NCBI GenBank assembly: GCA_947497265.1
Contig: CANMFP010000006.1
Location: 1-64,000, forward strand
DNA: 64,000 bases
Source of the DNA: an uncultured Isoptericola sp.
Lineage (GTDB): Bacteria > Actinomycetota > Actinomycetes > Actinomycetales > Cellulomonadaceae
Direction: 5' to 3'
Shown: piece after piece, positions 57,293-64,000 of the stretch
Layout: the number at the start of each line of letters is the position of its first letter
How positions within the stretch are numbered: the first letter of the stretch is position 1
The notes under the pieces: generated by a model
Told to the model about the DNA's origin: nothing
Seen by the model: only the letters and a program-made list of their open reading frames with translations
Databases searched by the model: none
Program-made: the position numbers and the translations under genes

Positions 57293-60200
57293 TCCCGAAG
57301 CCGTGGTCGAGCAGGGCTGCGGCGGCCGGTCCACGGTCCCGGGCGGCGGTCAGTGCGGGCGTGCCGTCGATGCGCTGGACCAGCACCTTGCCCAGCCGCC
57401 CCGTGCCGGCCGCCTCGGCGAGGACGGCGGCAGCCGGGGCGAGCTCGGCGGCGTCGTCGGTGAAGGACAGCAGGGTGCGCCCACCCCGTTCCACGTAGAG
57501 CGTGAGCGACCCGCCCGTGAGCACGACGACGGCTCCCGCCTTGCGGCCCGGGCGGTGCACGGGGGAGTCGCTCGACCCGGTCGATGGCCGTGGCCAGGCC
57601 AGGGCGGCGCCGTAGGGGTTGGCCGGGTCCGTGGCCGCGAGCAGCACGGCACGACGCGTCGCGTCCGGGTCGGCGCGCAGACGGTCGCGCTCCGCGGCGT
57701 CGACCCGCAGCTGGTCGACGGCTCCGGGGAGCGCGAACTGGGATCCGCCGAGGCGTTCGACGAAGTAGCCACGGCGCACCGCGCCCCGCTCCTCGAGGCC
57801 GGACAGCACGCGGTAGACCTCTCGGAACTGCCCCGTCACTCCCTCGGAGGGCGCCACGGCACGTGTGAGCACGCCGTGCCGATCCAGCAGCACCTGCGTC
57901 AGCGCGTGAGTGCGCAGGGTCGGGTCTGCCTCGCGCACCGGCAGCGCCGACCATCGACCACCACCGCCGCGTGGTGCCACCGGTCGGGCGAGGGCGAACC
58001 GTGACCGGCGGACGGGGCGGGCGCGCGCCGGCGTGCGCGGTGCTCGGTGCACGCCCCCGCGGGGGCCGACCCGCTCGCGGAGCACCGCCAGCCCGTCGTT
58101 CGTGACGTGCCCGGCCCACACCAGGTCCCACAGGACCTCCAGGGTGTCCTGCGGCGCGGCGTCCGCCAGCTCGGCCAGCCGCGGCAGGAAGTGTCCGCCG
58201 GAACCGGAGAGCAGGTCGAGCACCACCCGGTGCAGGTCGGTGTCCAGCGGGCCGTCGGGCGCGAGGTCGGACGGCGCGGCGAGCGTGAGCGGCGCGTCGT
58301 CGCTCAGGTGCAGGCTCACCATCCCGTCCCCGCCTCCGCCGGCCAACGAGGCGTGCCCGGCCCACAGCACCTCACCGGTGGTGGTCAGCTCGTCGAGGAG
58401 TGCGGGGGAGTAGTCGGCCACGCGCGCAGGCAGCACGAGGGTCTCCAGGGCGGAGGCGGGCACGGCGGAACCGGCCAGCTGCTCCACGACCCGCAGGACG
58501 CCGTCGGTGCCTCGTAGCGGCGAGGACGTGACCCCTTGCCAGCGAGGCAGGAAGACGCCGAGCGCCTCGGGCTCGACCGGTTCCACCTCGGCCCGCAGGG
58601 CGGCCAGGGAACGGCGGCGCAGGGTGCGCAGGACACGCGGGTCGCACAGGTCGTCGCCGGTGCCGCCGAGGACCTCCGGCCGCAGGGCGCCCCGGACCAG
58701 GAGCCCGTCCGCCTCGAGCCTCGCGACCACGGTGGCGACGACCGCGACCCCGAGGCCGAACCGGCGCGCGACGTCGGTGACGGTGAACGGACCGTGCGTC
58801 CGGGCGTGCCGGCGCACGAGGTCACCCAGGGGATCGGGCACCGGCGTGGTGTGGGCCTCGGCCAGACCGGCGGGCAGGGCTGCGCCGAGGGCGTCGCGCA
58901 GCCGCGCCGCGTCCTCGACGACGGCCCACTGCTCGCCCCCGGCCAACCGGACGGGGAAGATCCGTCGCGCCCGGGCCAGCTCGTCGAGCCAGGCGCCCAC
59001 GTCGTCGCGTGCGTCCTCACGGGTGCGCTCGCGCAGCGCGGCCACGGGGTGCGGGCCGGTCCGGCGCAGCAGGTCCCACACACCCTCGGCGTCCTTGGCC
59101 TGCCGTGCGGGGTCCAGGCCCTGCAGCTCCGCCTCGGTGCGTTCGACGGCGGCGGGGTCGAGGAGATCGGCGAGGTCGGTCGCCCCTTGTTCGCCGAGGA
59201 GCTCGGCCAGCAGCGCCGGGTCGAGGGACAGCGCGGCCGCACGTCGCTCGGCGAGCGGCGCATCGCCGTCGTACAGGAACTGTGCTGTGTAGCCGAACAG
59301 CAGGGACCGGGCGAAGGGCGACGGTTCGGGCGTGGTCACCTCGACCAGACGGACGCGGCCGGCGGCCAGGTCGGTCATGAGCGTGCGCAGGGCCGCGACG
59401 TCGAAGTCGTCCTGGAGGCACTCCCGGGCAGCCTCGAGCATGATCGGGAAGTCGGGGTGGGCGGAGGCGACCTGCAGCAGCTGGGCGGCGCGCTGGCGCT
59501 GCTGCCACAGCGGGGACCTCCGGTCGGGCCGACGGCGGGGCAGCAGCAGGGCGCGGGCCGCCGCCTCCCGGAAGCGCGCGGCGAAGAGCACCGAGGAGCC
59601 GAGCTCGGTGCGCACGGTGTCGGTCACCTCCTCGGGGTCGAGGAGGAGGTCCTCGGTGGTGACGACGGGCTCCGCACCGGCGTCGCCGGCCTCCACGTCC
59701 CAGGGCGAGTCACCGGGCAGGCGCAGCACGATGCCGTCGTCACCCGGCATCGCGGCGACGTCGGCACCCAGGCGATCCCGCAGCCGGGCGGCGACGGCGA
59801 GCGCCCACGGCGCGTGCACCCGGGCGCCGAGCGGCGAGTGCACCACCACCCGCCAGTCGCCGAGCTCGTCCCGGAACCGCTCCACCACGACCGTCCGGTC
59901 GTCCGGCAATCGCCCCGTGGCGGCGCGCTGCTCGGTGAGGTAGCCCGCCAGGTTGTCCGCGGCCCAGGCGTCCAGCCCGGCGTCCCGCAGGTGCGCACGG
60001 CCGGCCTGAGGGTCGGCGGCCAGCGCCTCGTCGGCCTCGCGGACGAACGCTCCGACGGCGCGGCCCAACGGCGCGGGGCGCCCGGGGGCGTCGCCCTTCC
60101 AGAACGGCAGCCGCCCGGGCAGGCCAGGTGCCGGCGTGACGACCACGCGGTCCGGCGTGATGTCCTCGATGCGCCACGTCGAGGACCCGAGCGTGAACGT

Positions 60201-61967
60201 GTCGCCCGCCCGGGACTCGTAGACCATCTCCTCGTCCAGCTCGCCGACCCGCTTGCCGCCGCGACCGCCGTCGTCCCCTGCCAGGAAGACACCGTAGAGC
60301 CCGCGGTCGGGGATGGTCCCGCCGCTCGTGACCGCCAGGCGCTGGGCCCCGGGGCGCGCGGAGAGGCCGCCGGTGATCCGGTCCCAGACGATCCGGGCGC
60401 GCAGCTCGCCGAACTCCTCGCTCGGGTAGCGTCCGGCGAGCATGTCCAGGACGGCGTGCCAGGTGGCGTCCCCGAGCCCCGTGAACGGTGCGGACCGGCG
60501 CACGAGCGCCAGGAGGTCGTCGGCGGGCCAGTCGTCGACGGCCAGGGCGGCAACCACCTGCTGGGCGAGGACGTCCAACGGGTTGGTCACCACGTGCAGC
60601 GGCTCGATGTCCCCGTCCTGCATGCGCTGCGCGACGACGGTGGCCGGGACGAGGTCACCGCGGAAGGTGGGCAGCACGACACCCCGTGACACGGCGCCCA
60701 CCTGGTGGCCGGCGCGGCCGATGCGCTGCAGCCCGCTGGCCACCGACGGCGGCGCACCGACCTGGACCACGAGGTCGACGGCGCCCATGTCGATGCCGAG
60801 CTCGAGGGACGACGTCGCGACGACGGCGGGCAGCACCCCTGCCTTGAGGTCGGACTCGGTGCGCGTGCGCTCGGCCCGGCTCATGGACCCGTGGTGGGCA
60901 CGCGCCAGCACGGGCGCGTCGTCGGGGCGGGACGAGGCCGTGCCCGACTGCCCGGGCGTCAGCGCGGCCTGCTCCGCGCCGGGGTCGGGGAGGGTGAGCC
61001 CCTGCCGTTCGGCCCACGTCTCGTTGATCCGCGCCGTGAGCCGTTCCGCCCCGCGCCGCGAGTTGGTGAACACGAGGGTCGACCGGTGCGCCGCGACGAG
61101 GTCGACCACCCGGTCGGTGACGTGCGGCCAGACCGAGGCCTGGCGCTGCGGTCCCGCCGCTGCACCGGTCAGGTCCGGCTCGTCCGTCCCGCCGAGGTCC
61201 GTCAGGTCGGGGACGGGGACGGCGACCTGGAGGTCCCAGCGCTTGTCGGCCGGTGGTTGCACCACGACGACCTCGCGCCCGCCGTCCGCCCGGGCGCGGC
61301 CGCCACCCAGGAACCCGGCGACCTCGTCCACGGGGCGGACGGTGGCGGAGAGCCCGATGCGCTGGGCCGGTCGGTCCAGCAGCTCGTCGAGCCGCTCCAG
61401 CGTGAGAGCGAGGTGCGCACCGCGCTTGGTCCCGGCGACGGCGTGGATCTCGTCGACGATCACCGTCCCGACACCGGCCAGCCCTGTCCGTGCCGCCGAG
61501 GTCAGCACGAGGAACAGCGACTCGGGGGTGGTCACGAGGACGTCCGGGGGGCGGGTGGCGAACGCCCGGCGCTCGGACGCCGGGGTGTCACCCGTGCGCA
61601 TGCCGACCGTCACCTCGTGGGCGACCCCGCCGTCGCGCGCGGCGGCATGACGGATGCCGGCGAGCGGAGCGCGCAGGTTGCGCTGGACGTCCGCCGCGAG
61701 AGCCTTGAGCGGGGAGACGTAGAGCACCCGGCAGCGACGGGCCGGGTCGCGCGGCGGGGGAGCGGACGCCAACCGGTCGATCGCCCAGAGGAACGCCGCC
61801 AGCGTCTTCCCGGAGCCGGTCGGTGCGACCACCAGGGCGTGGTGGTCGCCGCCGATGGCGTCCCAAGCGCCCGTCTGCGCCGCCGTCGGCCTCGCGAACG
61901 CGCCGCCGAACCAGGCCCGGGTGGCGGGCGCGAACCGGGTGAGCGGGTCGTCGGAGGTCGTGGCCAC
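57258..61967 (-). CDS. lhr: Lhr family superfamily-2 DNA helicase
   Basis: 1569 residues from the GTG at 61967, the usual size of actinobacterial Lhr (mycobacterial Lhr is about 1500). Walker A APTGSGKT (48-55) and the DEIH box in VIVDEIHAVAG are present, then THEXXH-type core motifs such as HHGSMSR and RIGRAGHQVG. The first 850 residues are Lhr-core; the rest is the long Lhr-CTD. It is a 3'-5' single-stranded-DNA translocase induced by DNA damage in mycobacteria. Divergent from DUF3046. Confidence 0.93.
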   Translation of the reverse strand: MATTSDDPLTRFAPATRAWFGGAFARPTAAQTGAWDAIGGDHHALVVAPTGSGKTLAAFLWAIDRLASAPPPRDPARRCRVLYVSPLKALAADVQRNLRAPLAGIRHAAARDGGVAHEVTVGMRTGDTPASERRAFATRPPDVLVTTPESLFLVLTSAARTGLAGVGTVIVDEIHAVAGTKRGAHLALTLERLDELLDRPAQRIGLSATVRPVDEVAGFLGGGRARADGGREVVVVQPPADKRWDLQVAVPVPDLTDLGGTDEPDLTGAAAGPQRQASVWPHVTDRVVDLVAAHRSTLVFTNSRRGAERLTARINETWAERQGLTLPDPGAEQAALTPGQSGTASSRPDDAPVLARAHHGSMSRAERTRTESDLKAGVLPAVVATSSLELGIDMGAVDLVVQVGAPPSVASGLQRIGRAGHQVGAVSRGVVLPTFRGDLVPATVVAQRMQDGDIEPLHVVTNPLDVLAQQVVAALAVDDWPADDLLALVRRSAPFTGLGDATWHAVLDMLAGRYPSEEFGELRARIVWDRITGGLSARPGAQRLAVTSGGTIPDRGLYGVFLAGDDGGRGGKRVGELDEEMVYESRAGDTFTLGSSTWRIEDITPDRVVVTPAPGLPGRLPFWKGDAPGRPAPLGRAVGAFVREADEALAADPQAGRAHLRDAGLDAWAADNLAGYLTEQRAATGRLPDDRTVVVERFRDELGDWRVVVHSPLGARVHAPWALAVAARLRDRLGADVAAMPGDDGIVLRLPGDSPWDVEAGDAGAEPVVTTEDLLLDPEEVTDTVRTELGSSVLFAARFREAAARALLLPRRRPDRRSPLWQQRQRAAQLLQVASAHPDFPIMLEAARECLQDDFDVAALRTLMTDLAAGRVRLVEVTTPEPSPFARSLLFGYTAQFLYDGDAPLAERRAAALSLDPALLAELLGEQGATDLADLLDPAAVERTEAELQGLDPARQAKDAEGVWDLLRRTGPHPVAALRERTREDARDDVGAWLDELARARRIFPVRLAGGEQWAVVEDAARLRDALGAALPAGLAEAHTTPVPDPLGDLVRRHARTHGPFTVTDVARRFGLGVAVVATVVARLEADGLLVRGALRPEVLGGTGDDLCDPRVLRTLRRRSLAALRAEVEPVEPEALGVFLPRWQGVTSSPLRGTDGVLRVVEQLAGSAVPASALETLVLPARVADYSPALLDELTTTGEVLWAGHASLAGGGGDGMVSLHLSDDAPLTLAAPSDLAPDGPLDTDLHRVVLDLLSGSGGHFLPRLAELADAAPQDTLEVLWDLVWAGHVTNDGLAVLRERVGPRGGVHRAPRTPARARPVRRSRFALARPVAPRGGGGRWSALPVREADPTLRTHALTQVLLDRHGVLTRAVAPSEGVTGQFREVYRVLSGLEERGAVRRGYFVERLGGSQFALPGAVDQLRVDAAERDRLRADPDATRRAVLLAATDPANPYGAALAWPRPSTGSSDSPVHRPGRKAGAVVVLTGGSLTLYVERGGRTLLSFTDDAAELAPAAAVLAEAAGTGRLGKVLVQRIDGTPALTAARDRGPAAAALLDHGFGITPQGLRVAAR

Positions 61968-62027
61968 CGCCCCATCGTGCACCGCGACACCGACAGCCGC
62001 GCGCTGCCGACGTGGCACCCTGGGGGA

Positions 62028-62261
62028 GTGCGCTACTCAGACTTCTCCCAGCTCGTCGACGAGGTCTTCGGCCGGGCCCTCGGCCGCACGCTCGTCCGGG
62101 AGCAGGTGCTGCCACGCCTCGGCGACCGGACGCCGGCCGAGGCGCTCGCCGCCGGCGTCGAGCCCCGGGACGTGTGGCACGCGCTCTGCGACGCGCTCGA
62201 CGTGCCCGCGGACCGGCGCTGGGGCACCGACCGGAACCGGCAGGCGCCGCCGCCGCGCTGA
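62028..62261 (+). CDS. DUF3046 protein
   Basis: 77 residues from a GTG at 62028. Typical DUF3046: VRYSDFSQLVDEVFG at the start and EPRDVWHALCDALDVPADRRWG near the end. A small actinobacterial protein conserved just upstream of recA; the function is unknown. A weak CACCCT six bases before the start again suggests a leaderless start. Confidence 0.88.
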   Translation: MRYSDFSQLVDEVFGRALGRTLVREQVLPRLGDRTPAEALAAGVEPRDVWHALCDALDVPADRRWGTDRNRQAPPPR

Positions 62262-62298
62262 GGTGCCCCGCCGACACGCCGGTCTCCGACCCCGGGGA

Positions 62299-62314
62299 TC
62301 GAACACGCGTTCGG
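62299..62314. promoter_or_regulatory. LexA (SOS) box of recA
   Basis: TCGAACACGCGTTCGG matches the mycobacterial/actinobacterial SOS box TCGAAC-N4-GTTCGA at all but the last base. It adjoins the -10 box TAGAGT (62315-62320), so LexA bound here would block the recA promoter. Confidence 0.88.
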
Positions 62315-62320
62315 GTAGAG
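62315..62320 (+). promoter_or_regulatory. -10 box of recA promoter
   Basis: TAGAGT directly follows the LexA box. The transcript would carry a leader of about 140 bases before the recA ATG. Confidence 0.55.
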
Positions 62321-62466
62321 TGTGACCACAGCAGGACGTCTGCGGCCCGTCGTCCACAGGCCGGCGGGTGGTGCGGATCGTTGTCGGTGGCCCCGAGTAC
62401 GGTCGTCGCAACATGAACAGCAAGCCGAAGGCGCGCGGCCGCGCCCAGAACCCGAAGGTGACCAAC

Positions 62467-63621
62467 ATGCCAGCATCGGAAGACCGCGAGAAGGCTCTCG
62501 AAGCCGCGCTCGCCCAGATCGACCGCAGCTTCGGCAAGGGCTCCGTCATGCGCCTGGGCCAGGAGGGGCGCGCCCCGGTCGAGGTCATCCCGACCGGGTC
62601 GATCGCGCTCGACGTCGCGCTCGGCATCGGAGGACTGCCCCGCGGGCGTGTCGTCGAGGTCTACGGCCCGGAGTCCTCCGGCAAGACGACCATCGCGCTG
62701 CACGCGGTGGCCAACGCCCAGCGGAACGGCGGCATCGCGGCGTTCGTGGACGCCGAGCACGCCCTGGACCCGGACTATGCGAAGAAGCTCGGCGTCGACA
62801 CCGACGCGCTGCTCGTCTCGCAGCCGGACACCGGTGAGCAGGCCCTGGAGATCACGGACATGCTCATCCGGTCGGGCGCCATCGACATCATCGTGATCGA
62901 CTCCGTCGCGGCCCTCGTGCCCAAGGCGGAGATCGAGGGCGAGATGGGCGACAGTCACGTGGGCCTGCAGGCGCGGCTCATGTCGCAGGCGCTGCGCAAG
63001 ATCTCCGGCGCCCTGAGCTCCTCGGGCACCACGGCGATCTTCATCAACCAGCTCCGCGAGAAGATCGGAGTCTTCTTCGGCTCCCCTGAGACGACCACGG
63101 GTGGCAAGGCGCTGAAGTTCTACGCCTCGGTGCGCATGGACATCCGCCGGATCGAGACCCTCAAGGAGGGGACCGACGCGGTCGGCAACCGCACGCGGGT
63201 CAAGGTCGTCAAGAACAAGATGGCGCCGCCGTTCAAGCAGGCCGAGTTCGACATCCTCTACGGCGTCGGGATCTCCCGCGAGGGTGGCCTGATCGACATG
63301 GGCGTGGAGCACGGGTTCGTGCGCAAGTCCGGGTCCTGGTTCACCTACGACGGGGACCAGCTCGGGCAGGGCAAGGAGAACGCCCGCGCCTTCCTGCGCG
63401 ACAACCCCGACCTGGCCAACGAGCTCGAGAAGCGGATCAAGGAGAAGCTCGGCGTCGGTGCTGCGGTCGACGCCCCCGCCGAGGGTGACGGCACGGAGCC
63501 GGTGACCGACGCTGCGGCGTCGACGGCCTCGGTGGCGAGCCCGGACGACGGCAAGACGCCGGCGAAGGCCAAGGCGGCGACCCGGTCGGCCGCGGCCAAG
63601 GCGAAGAAGGCGCCGTTCTGA
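62467..63621 (+). CDS. recA: Recombinase RecA
   Basis: 384 residues from the ATG at 62467 ([20 protein letters not shown] upstream). Walker A GPESSGKT at 67-74, the L2 region and catalytic Glu as usual, and an Ala/Lys-rich tail from about residue 330. Start preferred over an upstream ATG at 62413, which lacks a ribosome site and would add a basic stretch not seen in most RecA. LexA-regulated; recX follows after 13 bases. Confidence 0.97.
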   Translation: MPASEDREKALEAALAQIDRSFGKGSVMRLGQEGRAPVEVIPTGSIALDVALGIGGLPRGRVVEVYGPESSGKTTIALHAVANAQRNGGIAAFVDAEHALDPDYAKKLGVDTDALLVSQPDTGEQALEITDMLIRSGAIDIIVIDSVAALVPKAEIEGEMGDSHVGLQARLMSQALRKISGALSSSGTTAIFINQLREKIGVFFGSPETTTGGKALKFYASVRMDIRRIETLKEGTDAVGNRTRVKVVKNKMAPPFKQAEFDILYGVGISREGGLIDMGVEHGFVRKSGSWFTYDGDQLGQGKENARAFLRDNPDLANELEKRIKEKLGVGAAVDAPAEGDGTEPVTDAAASTASVASPDDGKTPAKAKAATRSAAAKAKKAPF

Positions 63622-63634
63622 CGGGCGCGCGCTG

Positions 63635-64000
63635 ATGGCCTGGGACCAGCGCCAGGGCGGTCGCGGCGAGGGGAAGCGTCGCGGCCGCCCGAACGTCGCG
63701 GAACGTCTCGACACGGGGGAGCTCTCTGTCGAGGAGGCGGTGGAGCTGGCCCGCGAGGCCGTGCTGCGGTCCCTCACGGCAGCACCCAAGAGCCGTGCCG
63801 AGCTCGAACGGTCGCTGACGCGCAAAGGGTTCCCCGAACATGTCGTGGACCCGGTGCTCGACCGGTTCGAGGAGGTCCGTCTCATCGACGACGTCGAGTA
63901 CGCCGAGATGATCGTCCGGACCCGTCACACCGAGAAGGGCCAGGCGCGGCGGGCGATCTCGGCGGAGCTGCACCGCCGCGGCGTCGACACCGAGACCGCC
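63635..64000 (+). CDS. recX: Regulatory protein RecX (partial, runs off window)
   Basis: The first 122 codons are present. The protein begins MAWDQRQGGRGEGKRRGRP, a basic extension, then the RecX pattern AREAVLRSLTAAPKSRAEL, FPEHVVDPVLDRFEEVRLID and YAEMIVRTRH. RecX inhibits RecA filament activity. Located 13 bases after recA, as in other actinobacteria. Confidence 0.92.
   Translation, partial: MAWDQRQGGRGEGKRRGRPNVAERLDTGELSVEEAVELAREAVLRSLTAAPKSRAELERSLTRKGFPEHVVDPVLDRFEEVRLIDDVEYAEMIVRTRHTEKGQARRAISAELHRRGVDTETA

Noticed and set aside
62413-62466. Upstream ATG as recA start
   Set aside because: No ribosome binding site, and the added basic residues are not typical of RecA; ATG at 62467 fits better.

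Overview
The window is very GC-rich DNA with the gene order of an actinobacterial chromosome. Markers are dprA-xerC-rpsB-tsf-pyrH-frr-cdsA-rlmN, dxr-rseP-ispG, rimP-nusA-ylxR-infB-rbfA-truB-ribF-rpsO-pnp, pgsA-cinA-clgR and recA-recX. TANNNT -10 boxes a few bases before start codons, a mycobacterial-type LexA box at recA, a DUF3046 gene and a large Lhr helicase also point to Actinobacteria. The pattern best fits Micrococcales (Cellulomonas, Isoptericola or Cellulosimicrobium-like), but I cannot fix the genus.

Positions 1 to about 7044 are the right-hand part of an integrated element lying inside comM, the Mg-chelatase-like AAA ATPase gene normally next to dprA. Only the 3' part of comM (about 7045-7660) remains here, and it also carries a one-base frameshift. 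The element part seen holds several small unknown or phage/plasmid-like genes, a DUF2188 gene, a protein resembling the AbiGi abortive-infection family, a methyltransferase-endonuclease pair of the PaeR7I/XhoI type, and a three-gene cluster at its right end (winged helix, small protein, DUF2637 membrane protein). No integrase or transfer gene is in view; they may lie to the left. The element contains no CTCGAG, the expected PaeR7I/XhoI site, while at least eight occur in the next 7 kb.

Positions 7.6-27 kb are housekeeping: DNA uptake and recombination (dprA, xerC), translation (rpsB, tsf, frr, proS), UMP kinase, CDP-diacylglycerol synthase, rlmN, and the MEP isoprenoid genes dxr and ispG flanking the site-2 protease gene rseP. 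Embedded is a decayed MerR locus (17.1-17.7 kb) that keeps a clear palindromic operator. A Fpg/Nei-type glycosylase and a DUF4439 lipoprotein lie on the minus strand.

Positions 26.6-39.6 kb are the transcription-translation operon rimP-nusA-ylxR-infB-rbfA-truB, then ribF, rpsO-pnp, an M16 peptidase and dapB. Several intergenic RNA hairpins are visible, including one over the infB ribosome binding site and one between rpsO and pnp. Positions 39.6-46.1 kb are an accessory stretch of transporters (two MFS proteins, AzlCD), a GNAT, a DUF308 protein and an aldehyde dehydrogenase, mostly on the minus strand, placed between dapB and dapA.

Positions 46.2-64 kb carry dapA-rnj, a DUF4328 membrane protein, ftsK, a CapA-type lipoprotein, pgsA-cinA-clgR, and a DNA-repair block: a Nei-type glycosylase, a small membrane protein, Lhr helicase, DUF3046, LexA-controlled recA and the start of recX, which leaves the window. 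I saw no tRNA, rRNA, CRISPR array or complete insertion sequence.
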